45,312 bases of DNA from Microcaldota archaeon (GTDB lineage Archaea > Micrarchaeota > Micrarchaeia > Micrarchaeales > CABMGC01). The position numbers were made by a program, and so were the translations under genes. A model generated the notes under the pieces. That model did not search any database and was not told where the DNA came from. It worked only from the letters and a program-made list of their open reading frames with translations. Each line of letters opens with the position of its first letter. The first letter of the stretch is position 1. Shown here piece by piece: positions 36,877-45,312 of the stretch. Where the stretch lies: the NCBI GenBank assembly GCA_021812185.1, contig JAKAON010000003.1:1-45312 (forward strand), written 5' to 3'.

Positions 36877-38130
36877 TTGAACATTGAATTTCTTGGAGGC
36901 GCGAGCGAAGTAGGCAGGTCAGCAATATTCCTCAAAGACGAAAAAAATATACTTCTTGATTACGGGCTTAAGATAGACAACAAAAAAGCACAGCATCCAA
37001 TGCCTGCCCATAATGTAGATGCCTACATAATAAGCCATGCGCACCTTGACCACTGCGGATTCTCTCCGGCTCTTTATATGCAGAATTCACCAGTATCGTT
37101 CGGCACCGAGCCTACTATAGAAATAGCAAATATACTGATAGAAGACGCGATGAAGATAGCCAAGGCAGAGCACATGCCTCAAAAATACTTCAAGAGGCAG
37201 GTTTCAGCGTTCCAGAGGAAGTTTGTCGCCCTAAAATATCATGAAACCTCTCATTACGCCGGATACAACCTTACGCTACACGACGCCGGTCACATACCTG
37301 GGGCAGCGATAACGTGCCTAGAAAAATACAACACCGGAAAAAGGGTGGTGTATACTGGAGACTTCAAACTTTCACCACAAACAATGCATAAAGGTGCAGA
37401 AGTGGTAAAAAGCGATATCCTTATAATAGAATCCACATACGCAAACAGGAACCATCCTGATAGGAATTCACTGATAGAAAAATTCGCCCATGAAGTAAAG
37501 GAAGTAGTCGACAATGGTGGCACAGCCCTCATACCTTCTTTCGCTGTTGGAAGGGCCCAAGAGCTTCTAATGATCCTTGAAAAACATGGACTTATGGAAA
37601 ATACCTACCTTGATGGTATGGCAACAAAAGTTACCAAAGTGGTAATGAACAATCTCAAGTACATAAGGAACCAGGACGTAATAGAAAGCGCAATGAAAAA
37701 GGCGCATGTGGTTACTGGGCAAAAAGAAAGGACAAATGCCCTGAGGGGATCAAGCATAGTTGTCACAACGGCGGGCATGGTCGAAGGAGGACCAATAGTG
37801 AACTACATCCCTAGGGCAAACAGGCATTCAAAAATATTCCTAACGGGATACCAGGTAGAAGGGACCAACGGAAGCAAGCTGCTTGCAGGCAAGCCAATAA
37901 CTGTGGACAATAGAAAGATACACATAAACATACCTGTGGCATTCTACGATTTTTCTGCCCACTCAGGCAAAGACGACCTTTACAAGTACGTCAAAGAGAG
38001 CGACCCTGAGACAATAATATGCGTTCACGGCGACAAGGAAAACACAAATTCCTTTGCAAACACCCTAAAAGAGATGGGGTACGATGCCCACTCCCCTAAA
38101 GTCGGAGACAAACTAAAAGTAGACTTCTAA
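36877..38130 (+). CDS. Beta-CASP metallo-beta-lactamase RNase (aCPSF2-like, no KH domains)
   Basis: 417 aa, TTG start; ISHAHLDHCGFSPAL, YTGDFKLSPQTMHKGAE, ESTYANRNHPDR, TTAGMVEGGPIVNYI, DFSAHSGKDDL, VHGDKENT. Confidence 0.94.
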   Translation: MNIEFLGGASEVGRSAIFLKDEKNILLDYGLKIDNKKAQHPMPAHNVDAYIISHAHLDHCGFSPALYMQNSPVSFGTEPTIEIANILIEDAMKIAKAEHMPQKYFKRQVSAFQRKFVALKYHETSHYAGYNLTLHDAGHIPGAAITCLEKYNTGKRVVYTGDFKLSPQTMHKGAEVVKSDILIIESTYANRNHPDRNSLIEKFAHEVKEVVDNGGTALIPSFAVGRAQELLMILEKHGLMENTYLDGMATKVTKVVMNNLKYIRNQDVIESAMKKAHVVTGQKERTNALRGSSIVVTTAGMVEGGPIVNYIPRANRHSKIFLTGYQVEGTNGSKLLAGKPITVDNRKIHINIPVAFYDFSAHSGKDDLYKYVKESDPETIICVHGDKENTNSFANTLKEMGYDAHSPKVGDKLKVDF

Positions 38131-38211
38131 AAATTTTTGTTGCGGCATGCGGCAAACAGGCACAGCTATACCGTGCAACTAATAAATAAAAAGAGATTCA
38201 AAAATAAAAAA

Positions 38212-38565
38212 TCAGGCTTCATCGCTGAAGTTGTCTTCATATTCTGGCTCTGAAGATGCAGAAGATCCAGAACCCTTCTCAACGACTTCCAACTTCCCGA
38301 ATTTTCCTGTAGAAAGCTGAGGCGTGCCTCTGAACTCGCTTACATATCCTCCGGTTATCTTGACTTTGTCCCCGACGTCCACTGTGTCTATATCCTTACC
38401 CCACAAAGACAGAGTTATTCTTCCAGAATCGTCTTTCAACGTGACATTTGCCACGTTGACTCTCTTTCCGAATTTTGTAACTACCTCTCTAGGTTCAGAT
38501 TTCTCCGCAACTACTGCTTCAATATTAACATTCGTCGCTCCCGCTTTCAATTCGTTTATATTCAT
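38212..38565 (-). CDS. OB-fold single-stranded DNA-binding protein (SSB/RPA-like) with acidic tail
   Basis: 117 aa; VNVANVTLKDDSGRITLSLWGKDIDTVDVGDKVKITGGYVSEFRGTPQLSTGKFGKLEVV, tail EPEYEDNFSDEA. Confidence 0.9.
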   Translation of the reverse strand: MNINELKAGATNVNIEAVVAEKSEPREVVTKFGKRVNVANVTLKDDSGRITLSLWGKDIDTVDVGDKVKITGGYVSEFRGTPQLSTGKFGKLEVVEKGSGSSASSEPEYEDNFSDEA

Positions 38566-38658
38566 AAAATCACCAAACGATATACAGAATTAGCTTATAA
38601 TTAATTATATTAACCTTTCCCAATAATAGAAGCTCAAAACAAAACCGCTGTGCGTACC

Positions 38659-39222
38659 ATGATTATTTTAGACGAATTTAAACAGATGCTCAATATAATG
38701 CTAAAACCATCTTCAGCAACATCGTCCAAGACAAACTTCGCAAAATCGTCAATATTCTACTACAAAGCTACTGCAATACCTTTTGTTTTGTTGCTCGCAT
38801 TCACTTTCTTCATACACAACCAGATAACCCAATCCATAGACATGCTATTTGAAATCCTGATATGGCTGATAATCCCCCTGTTTGCCCTTTTCGAAACAGC
38901 TGTGTTTCAGCTTTCTGGTAAAAACTTCTTTTCATCATTCAAACACGGATCTATCAACACTTTTCACAGCGTGCTGCTATCAAATTCCGCAATAATCCTC
39001 GTTTTGTGGATATGCGTACTGTACCCTCCCATCGCACCTATCTTGCTAGGGCTAGCAATTTTGTGGGCATTCATAATTTTGGTAACGTCCCTGTCGGTTA
39101 ATCAAGGAGCTACGAGAACCGAGGCATTCATTGCTGTGGTGGTAGGATATTTACTAATGTACCTTATCATAAATGCAATTGCAATAATATTGGTCGGCCA
39201 AATCCCTCCGCCTGCCGCTTAA
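38659..39222 (+). CDS. Yip1-domain-like multi-pass membrane protein
   Basis: Four to five TM segments, N-terminal amphipathic MIILDEFKQMLNIMLKPSSA. Confidence 0.6.
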   Translation: MIILDEFKQMLNIMLKPSSATSSKTNFAKSSIFYYKATAIPFVLLLAFTFFIHNQITQSIDMLFEILIWLIIPLFALFETAVFQLSGKNFFSSFKHGSINTFHSVLLSNSAIILVLWICVLYPPIAPILLGLAILWAFIILVTSLSVNQGATRTEAFIAVVVGYLLMYLIINAIAIILVGQIPPPAA

Positions 39223-39231
39223 TTTGCAAAA

Positions 39232-40371
39232 TCAGAAACTCTCAAGAAGGTTTATCATCTCCTTTTCCACCTTCCTAAGTTTATTTATCTCAACATACTC
39301 GTTTGCCTGGTGGATGCTAAAGTTCTGCGCCCCATACGCAACTGAAGGTATATTTGCTTGTGAAAAGAAAGTCCCGTCAAATCCCCCAAAACTAACATGT
39401 ATTTTTTTCTCTTTTACCGATTTCCTAATGCGCTTCAATATATCCGAGTCCATGTCTGTTATGTAACTCTCATGCGTCGAATCCATTTTTATCGATGCAT
39501 CTATTTTCTCCTCCTTTTTTAGTTTTTCAAAATAATTAATCAGCATTATCTGGAAATCGCGTACCTTAGTCCCTGGAGGGGATCTTAGGTCGAATTTTAT
39601 CTCCACCTTCCCAGGTATCAAGTTTGGTGCTACCCCTCCATTTATCATTGTAATATTGAACCTGCCCTTCACCTGGCCATCCATCTCTCCAGGGTACTTG
39701 CATTTGTATTTAGAAACGACATCATCAAACTTCTTAAGCTTTAACAAGAATCTAAGTGATTTTTCAACCGCGTTTACTCCAAGGAAAGGCATGCCTGCGT
39801 GGTGTTCAACTCCCTTTATGACTATGGTGCCTCCGCTTACGCCGCTCGATCCGGTCACTATGCAATCCTCTACGTCAAGCACCACTGCATAATCTGCACG
39901 TATCATCTTCCTGTGCTTTTCTAAGACCCAAGCCAATCCGTATTTTGATCCGATCTCTTCGTCGCATGTGAATACAAGTTCTACGTTGGCTGTGGGTTTT
40001 GCGTTTTCAGCAGCAAAAAGAGATACGGCAATGCCTGATTTGTCGTCGCTTGCTCCCCTGCCATACATCCTATTTCCCACTCTTGTTAGCTTGAATGGGT
40101 CTCTTTTCCAATCCGTCCTATCTACTGGTACGACGTCATAGTGGGCATTTAGGGCTATGGTCTTTTCAGCACCAAAATCCAACCTCCCTATGACATTTGG
40201 CCTAGATTTCCCATCCGGTGCCTTTGCATATATTACATCTACTTTGCCTCCGATGTTCTCAATCTTCTCCTTGAGCAGCGATGCCATTTCATCATAATTA
40301 GACGACTTCGAAGCATCAGTGTCTATCCCTACTAGTTCCCCAAGCAATCTAAGGTCCAAATCAACATCCAT
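39232..40371 (-). CDS. M20-family metallopeptidase (ArgE/DapE/ACY1-like)
   Basis: LNAHYDVVPVDRTDWKRDPF, MYGRGASDDKSGIAVSLFA, FTCDEEIGSKYGLAWVL, GGVAPNLIPGKVEIKFDLR; the ORF could begin at 40392. Confidence 0.92.
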   Translation of the reverse strand: MDVDLDLRLLGELVGIDTDASKSSNYDEMASLLKEKIENIGGKVDVIYAKAPDGKSRPNVIGRLDFGAEKTIALNAHYDVVPVDRTDWKRDPFKLTRVGNRMYGRGASDDKSGIAVSLFAAENAKPTANVELVFTCDEEIGSKYGLAWVLEKHRKMIRADYAVVLDVEDCIVTGSSGVSGGTIVIKGVEHHAGMPFLGVNAVEKSLRFLLKLKKFDDVVSKYKCKYPGEMDGQVKGRFNITMINGGVAPNLIPGKVEIKFDLRSPPGTKVRDFQIMLINYFEKLKKEEKIDASIKMDSTHESYITDMDSDILKRIRKSVKEKKIHVSFGGFDGTFFSQANIPSVAYGAQNFSIHQANEYVEINKLRKVEKEMINLLESF

Positions 40372-40471
40372 ATTCGCACTTCGAAGCGACACGCACCATT
40401 GCGCATGTCAACAACATTAAATATTATATCATAAAGAATATATAGCGCGAAGATTTTGAAATTGTGATATA

Positions 40472-41317
40472 ATGGCTTCAGAGATACTCAGGCGTGAACA
40501 AACTGACAAATCAACTACGCAGCCCCAGCTCGAGCAGGGGATGCACCCATCATTTCTGAATGTTTTGATACAGAAAAAATCAATAAAAGAGAAAACAGCC
40601 GGGATTAAGCATCGCATTGGAGTGTACAGCGCAAAAGGAGGGGTGGGAAAGACCACTGTTGCTGTTAACTTGGCATATGCCCTAAGCGAAATGGGTCTCT
40701 CTGTAGGTCTGCTTGACGCAGATATAGACTGCCCAAATGTAACGTTCTTCATGGGAATAAACACGGTAATACCCCAAGATTACCCTCTCAAGCCTGTGGT
40801 TAAAGACGGCATAAAGGTTATGTCAACTGCCTTATTCATCGAAGACAAGGAAAAGCCAATAATGTGGAGAGGCCCGATGAAAGGCAAAATGCTAAGGGAA
40901 TTTTTCGAGAATACCTCCTGGGGAGACCTAGATTATATAATAATTGATCTGCCCCCTGGGACCAGCGATACCCCCCTCTCGCTAATGCAGTTACTGGATC
41001 TTGACGGGATACTTCTCGTGACAACTCCTCAGTCAATAGCCGCAAAGAACGCAATACGATCCGGATACATGGCAAAAAGGATGAACATACATCTCTTCGG
41101 CGTCGTGGAAACAATGTCTGGGAACAGCCCTGCTGGCGCACTTCACGTATCTAAGGTCCTCAATACAGACCTTCTGGGAACCATAAAATATGATGAAAAG
41201 TTCAACGAGTGCAGCGATATCGGCAAAGTGCCCTTCCTAACAGAGAAGCATATCCACGATGCATTCGAAGATATAGCCAAGAAATTGTCATCTTTAGGTA
41301 AAAAAACAAGCTCATAA
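40472..41317 (+). CDS. Mrp/NBP35-type P-loop ATPase (Fe-S carrier family)
   Basis: 281 aa; GVYSAKGGVGKTTVAVNLAYALSEMG, LLDADIDCPNV, MWRGPMKGKML, LPPGTSDTPLSLMQ. Confidence 0.92.
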   Translation: MASEILRREQTDKSTTQPQLEQGMHPSFLNVLIQKKSIKEKTAGIKHRIGVYSAKGGVGKTTVAVNLAYALSEMGLSVGLLDADIDCPNVTFFMGINTVIPQDYPLKPVVKDGIKVMSTALFIEDKEKPIMWRGPMKGKMLREFFENTSWGDLDYIIIDLPPGTSDTPLSLMQLLDLDGILLVTTPQSIAAKNAIRSGYMAKRMNIHLFGVVETMSGNSPAGALHVSKVLNTDLLGTIKYDEKFNECSDIGKVPFLTEKHIHDAFEDIAKKLSSLGKKTSS

Positions 41318-41379
41318 AGTCTCTCGGTAAATCAAAAATTTATATACTTTACTGGATTAACCACTATGCGGGGATTATT

Positions 41380-42597
41380 ATGAAAGAACCATTCTCAGAT
41401 TTGCTCAAGGAATCCTCGATATTCAAGAACAGGGCCGCGCTATCTCCTAATTTTATACCCGAGCATCTTCTATTCAGGGACAAGCAAATAGATTCCATAG
41501 TCAAGGTTCTCACACCATCCCTCAAGGGAGACAAGGGAAGGAACCTATTCATTTACGGAAAGACGGGTACAGGGAAGACATCATGTATGAGATATGTTCT
41601 TGACAAGGTAAAGAACATCTCAACTGTAAGGGCAAAAATATCATACATAAACTGCAGGCTTCATAATTCAAGGTACCGTGTCCTAAATAAAATATTGTCT
41701 GATCATCTTCCTGCTTACGCCAAGCACGGCTACGGCACAGTGGACATATACGGCAAGATAATAAACTGGATAGAAGAGGATACAAAGATACTTGTGGTGG
41801 TTCTTGACGAAATAGATATGGTCACCGACCTCGACGACCTAATATACACGCTCACGCGCGCTAACAACGACATGAAATCCGGAGGCATAGTGATAGCCGG
41901 AATCTGCAACAATATATCATTCAAGGACAAGCTCGATCCAAGAAGCCTATCATCCCTATACGAGGCAGAATTGGTATTCCCTCCGTATAATTCAAACGAA
42001 CTCTCAGAAATACTCAAGCAGCGCGCCGAACTGGGATTCAAGAAGGATGTAATAGAGCCGCAGGCAATAAATCTCGCAGCTGCAATATCTGCAAAAGACA
42101 GCGGAGATGCCAGGCTTGCTCTCAAAATGCTCTCAAATGCCGGAGAACTCGCCGAGGAAAAGGGAGAAAAGAAGATAACTATAGAGGATGTACGCGATGC
42201 TTCTAAAAACGCAGAAGAGGAAATAGCGTACGAGTTGGTAAGTACGTTGCCTGAACATCAGCGCCTCATAGTATATGCAATAGCCATGCTCACAATACAG
42301 GGAAGCAGGTACAAGAAACTTGTACAAGGCGAAGACACATACCTATTCAGCGGCGAGGTATACGACAAATATGTGGCAATAATAAATTCATTGAAAAAGG
42401 ATCCAAAGAGCTCAAGGTGGTATAGAAAGTACATAACTGATTTAGAGATGCAGGGCCTCGTGGCGACGTACGAATCCGGAAAGGGGATACGTGGACATAC
42501 CAAGCTCATAAAACTGCTGTATCCTCCAGCAAAAATAAGGAATACCATAGAAAAAGGGCTGTTCAACGAATCTGAAGCCGAAGTCAAGACAACATGA
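41380..42597 (+). CDS. cdc6: Orc1/Cdc6 replication initiator
   Basis: 405 aa; LFIYGKTGTGKTSCMRYVL, VVLDEIDMVTD, SGDARLALKMLSNAGELAE, C-terminal wHTH. Confidence 0.96.
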   Translation: MKEPFSDLLKESSIFKNRAALSPNFIPEHLLFRDKQIDSIVKVLTPSLKGDKGRNLFIYGKTGTGKTSCMRYVLDKVKNISTVRAKISYINCRLHNSRYRVLNKILSDHLPAYAKHGYGTVDIYGKIINWIEEDTKILVVVLDEIDMVTDLDDLIYTLTRANNDMKSGGIVIAGICNNISFKDKLDPRSLSSLYEAELVFPPYNSNELSEILKQRAELGFKKDVIEPQAINLAAAISAKDSGDARLALKMLSNAGELAEEKGEKKITIEDVRDASKNAEEEIAYELVSTLPEHQRLIVYAIAMLTIQGSRYKKLVQGEDTYLFSGEVYDKYVAIINSLKKDPKSSRWYRKYITDLEMQGLVATYESGKGIRGHTKLIKLLYPPAKIRNTIEKGLFNESEAEVKTT

Positions 42598-42601
42598 TGA
42601 T

Positions 42602-43117
42602 ATGCAGTACTGCGACTACATAAGGGATGTCAATGCCGCTGACTCCAAGCTTGCGAAGTTGCTTGGCTTCCAAAAAATGCTTACTTCTCTAGATGGCATA
42701 TCGATAGTCGCAAGCCCTCAAACAATAGGCACGCACGAAAATAAGGTCATACTTGAAGGCAATTGCGCATACATAATGAAGCATGTAAATGACAGGCGTG
42801 TTGTAGGTATAATTATAGACGACTTCGAGGCAGATAAGAATTTGATAGAGCATGCACGCCACAAGGAGAAGGCACTTATAATAAATGCAGGAAAACTCAC
42901 AAATTCAAGCGACAGTTATAGGGCGAGAAACATAATTCGAGCAAGGGAGCTGGTAAAGAACGCATTGCACTACAAAATAAAAATTTCAATAGCATCGACA
43001 GCAAGGACCGCAAATGAAGTGCTATCCGCTGGGCAGCTGATAGAAGTGGCACAGATGCTCGGCGCAAGCCAAGTGCAGGGAAAGAAAATGCTCACAATAT
43101 TAGGTGATTTGCTATGA
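42602..43117 (+). CDS. rnp3: Ribonuclease P protein component 3 (Rpp30-like, compact)
   Basis: 171 aa; C-terminal RNIIRARELVKNALHYKIKISIASTARTANEVLSAGQLIEVAQMLGASQVQGKKML resembles Rpp30; overlaps rnp2 by 4 nt as in archaeal rnp3-rnp2 pairs. Confidence 0.75.
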   Translation: MQYCDYIRDVNAADSKLAKLLGFQKMLTSLDGISIVASPQTIGTHENKVILEGNCAYIMKHVNDRRVVGIIIDDFEADKNLIEHARHKEKALIINAGKLTNSSDSYRARNIIRARELVKNALHYKIKISIASTARTANEVLSAGQLIEVAQMLGASQVQGKKMLTILGDLL

Positions 43118-43434
43118 TAATGAGGCGCAAGTCTAGATACATATTGGTAAGGTCCACACGCCCTCTAGATATAGAAGTGAGGGATCGGGAATATCAATTC
43201 CTAAAGGAAGTGGAAAGATTCATGGGCATAGGCGCATACTGCGCGTCTCATCCTAAAATAGCAAATAAAGCAGGAAGCAACATGTTCATAGTAAAGGTGA
43301 ACCGCGGAAGCGAGTGCAGCTTTGCACTTGCAACATCTTTCATAAAACGTATCGCAGACATGGATATTGGATTCCAAACAGTAAAAACATCCGGAAGCAT
43401 ATCGCAGTTGAAACGGCTCGCCGCAAAGAGCTAA
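43114..43434 (+). CDS. rnp2: Ribonuclease P protein component 2 (Pop5-like)
   Basis: 106 aa; RRKSRYILVRS start and FALATSFIKRIADMDIGFQTVKTSGSISQLKR. Confidence 0.8.
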   Translation: MIMRRKSRYILVRSTRPLDIEVRDREYQFLKEVERFMGIGAYCASHPKIANKAGSNMFIVKVNRGSECSFALATSFIKRIADMDIGFQTVKTSGSISQLKRLAAKS

Positions 43435-43504
43435 AAGTTACGCATGGGCGTTTTGGGAAATTCCAAAATAGCAAGCATTAATATCAGGCATCCCAAATAA
43501 TATC

Positions 43505-45025
43505 ATGCAAAACGTATCAAAGGAACATACCTATCTAACCAAATCCCGCTACGTAAATGGCCTGAACTGCGCAAAGGAGATATGGCTGATGTTTAATGAC
43601 CCAAAGTCCCTGCCCAAAATAGACCAAGCTACACAAAATAGGTTTGATGAAGGGCACAAAGTAGGGGAACTTGCAAAACTCCTCTTCCCAACTGGAATAG
43701 AAATAACAAAAATATCGCCTAAAGATAATGACAAAATTTCAAGAGAGCTATTAAAAGAAAGAAGGCCTCTGTTCGAAGCCGGATTCATACATAGCGACGG
43801 TAAATGCTATGCCCGCGCAGACATCCTGGTGCCGTCGGGAAAATCAGAATGGGACATAATAGAGGTCAAGAGCGCCGCTTCAGTAAAGGAATACTACCTA
43901 GATGATATATCGTTCCAGAAATACTGCTATGAAGGCGCAGGCCTGAAGATTAGGAAATCTTTCGTTTTCTATGTAAATAAGGAATACGTAAAGGACGGCG
44001 ACATAAATCCGCAGGATTTTTTCATGAGGGGGGAAGTAACCGAAAGCATCGATGCAAAAGTCCCAAAGGTACATGAAAACGTTATAAAATTATTAAAAAT
44101 AACAAAGCTCAAGGAATGCCCTGAATTTACGCGGGGTGAAAACTACCACGACGATCCACACGGCGTCCATGAAAACGACAGGTTCTGGAAAGAGAATCCG
44201 GATTCTGACATTTTAGATATGTATAGGGGAGGAAAGAAGGCCGCAGAACTATTCGATTTTGGAATTATCAAGATAAAAGACATACCTGAAGATTACGAGT
44301 TAAACGAAAAACAGATTATACAAAAGATGGCGCATTCAAGCGCAGGCACTCATACAAATATCAAGGAGTTAAATACTTTCATAAAGCGCATAAACTATCC
44401 GATTTACTTCATGGATTTCGAAAGTTACGCAACCGCTATCCCATTATATGACGGGCTTAGACCATACCAGCAAATACCTTTCCAATTTTCTGTCCATGTG
44501 CTAAAAAATAAAGGCCAAAAACCGACCCATATCTCTTTCCTTGCAAAAGGATCCAAAGACCCAAGAGCAAAGTTCATAGCAGAACTAAAGAAGGCCATCG
44601 GTACAAAAGGCAGTATTTTAGTATATAACCAAAGTTTCGAACAATCCATTTTAGAAAAGCTCGTACAGCACTCTCCGAAGTACAAAAAGTGGGTTGCGTC
44701 AATTATACCCAGACTGGTAGACCTCCTTGTCCCATTTAGGAATTTCCATTATTACCACCCTCATCAGAAAGGCAGCGTTTCACTAAAGCACGTTCTGCCA
44801 GCGCTTACTGGTATGACATACGGAGATCTTCCAATAAACAACGGGTCCCAGGCCTCTTTATCATACTTATTCATAACCCACGGGGCGTATCTAGGTAAGC
44901 ATGCAACTAAAAAAGAGATGAGGGAGATAAGAAACGACCTGGAGAAGTACTGCGGCCAAGACACGGAAGGCATGGTAAGAATATTGGATAAATTAGAGGG
45001 CATATGCCAAGGCAGCCAAGATTAA
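43505..45025 (+). CDS. DUF2779-type protein: PD-(D/E)XK (Cas4/RecB-like) nuclease fused to a DEDD 3'-5' exonuclease-like domain
   Basis: 506 aa; ARADILVPSGKSEWDIIEVKSAASVKEYYLDDISFQKYCYEGAG (D..EVK..QxxxY) and C-terminal YFMDFESYATAIP / LVYNQSFEQSIL / YCGQDTEGMVRIL (ExoI-III-like). Confidence 0.85.
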   Translation: MQNVSKEHTYLTKSRYVNGLNCAKEIWLMFNDPKSLPKIDQATQNRFDEGHKVGELAKLLFPTGIEITKISPKDNDKISRELLKERRPLFEAGFIHSDGKCYARADILVPSGKSEWDIIEVKSAASVKEYYLDDISFQKYCYEGAGLKIRKSFVFYVNKEYVKDGDINPQDFFMRGEVTESIDAKVPKVHENVIKLLKITKLKECPEFTRGENYHDDPHGVHENDRFWKENPDSDILDMYRGGKKAAELFDFGIIKIKDIPEDYELNEKQIIQKMAHSSAGTHTNIKELNTFIKRINYPIYFMDFESYATAIPLYDGLRPYQQIPFQFSVHVLKNKGQKPTHISFLAKGSKDPRAKFIAELKKAIGTKGSILVYNQSFEQSILEKLVQHSPKYKKWVASIIPRLVDLLVPFRNFHYYHPHQKGSVSLKHVLPALTGMTYGDLPINNGSQASLSYLFITHGAYLGKHATKKEMREIRNDLEKYCGQDTEGMVRILDKLEGICQGSQD

Positions 45026-45061
45026 TGGCAATATGTGGCCAAAAGGAAAATCCACCAAAAG

Positions 45062-45134
45062 CTATATAAGTTTACTATAAATATACTATATTGTCTTAAT
45101 TCTCCAATCTAAATTGGGCTAATCATTAAGGTGA
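45062..45134 (+). promoter_or_regulatory. psmA promoter and ribosome-binding site
   Basis: TATA box CTATATAAG (45062-45070), SD-like GGTGA (45130-45134) 4 nt before ATG 45139; palindrome CCAAT-CTAA-ATTGG (45104-45117) in the likely 5' UTR. Confidence 0.65.
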
Positions 45135-45138
45135 AATT

Positions 45139-45312
45139 ATGTATCCAAACGTTCAAGCATACGACAGAGGGGTCATGTTCAATCCTGACGGAAGGCTATT
45201 CCAGGTGGAATACGCAAAGGAAGCAGTGAGGAAGGGCGCAACGTCTCTCGGGATGGTAGTAAAGGACGGGGTAGTATTCGTGGCCCACAAAAATCTCACA
45301 GAGCAGATCGGA
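45139..45312 (+). CDS. psmA: Proteasome subunit alpha (partial, runs off the window)
   Basis: MYPNVQAYDRGVMFNPDGRLFQVEYAKEAVRKGATSLGMVVKDGVVFVAHKNLTEQIG. Confidence 0.97.
   Translation, partial: MYPNVQAYDRGVMFNPDGRLFQVEYAKEAVRKGATSLGMVVKDGVVFVAHKNLTEQIG

Noticed and set aside
38131-38211. Relatively GC-rich segment TTGCGGCATGCGGCAAACAGGCACAGCTATACCGTGCAAC between convergent genes, able to form 4-5 bp hairpins
   Set aside because: Stems are short and ambiguous; could be a terminator or small RNA but not supportable from sequence alone.
41318-41379. Possible replication origin directly upstream of cdc6
   Set aside because: Only a 62-nt gap containing an ordinary TATA box (ATTTATATAC); no repeated ORB-like boxes seen.
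43505-45025. Cas4-like nuclease as a sign of a CRISPR-Cas system
   Set aside because: No repeat-spacer array or other cas genes in the window; the domain architecture is that of stand-alone DUF2779 proteins.

Overview
This looks like a continuous stretch of a compact archaeal chromosome, mostly informational and housekeeping genes. The gene content and small operons suggest a DPANN-type archaeon, possibly Micrarchaeota; that taxonomic guess is inference only. Recognisable genes: replication/repair (PCNA, Gins51-like GINS, Orc1/Cdc6, RadA, Mre11, DHH phosphoesterase, SSB, Lhr helicase, gyrase A/B); transcription/translation (TFE, aIF2-alpha, eL42, SRP54, CysRS, DtdA, DRG GTPase, diphthine synthase); RNA processing (RNase P proteins Rnp2, Rnp3 and Rnp4, KEOPS Kae1 and Bud32, a beta-CASP RNase); proteostasis (prefoldin beta, PAC2-family protein, M16 and M20 peptidases, proteasome alpha); and ADP-forming acyl-CoA synthetase subunits. 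There are four tRNA genes: Ile-UAU with a 30-nt BHB intron, Lys-CUU, initiator Met-CAU and Gly-CCC. Items missing from the ORF track: a 37-aa eL41 ribosomal protein gene with a TTG start, a possible 15-aa Lys/Ala peptide, a small nested-hairpin RNA candidate upstream of radA, and an inverted-repeat/AT-rich intergenic element next to the GINS gene. The most interesting leads are the tRNA-Ile(UAU) that would read AUA directly, the DUF2779 dual-nuclease gene between rnp2 and psmA, the candidate structured RNA at 27983-28040, the origin-like element at 24516-24628, the tandem pair of uncharacterised paralogs at 33.2-34.0 kb, and a membrane-anchored winged-helix protein encoded with the acyl-CoA synthetase. 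No CRISPR array, transposase or clear mobile element was seen.
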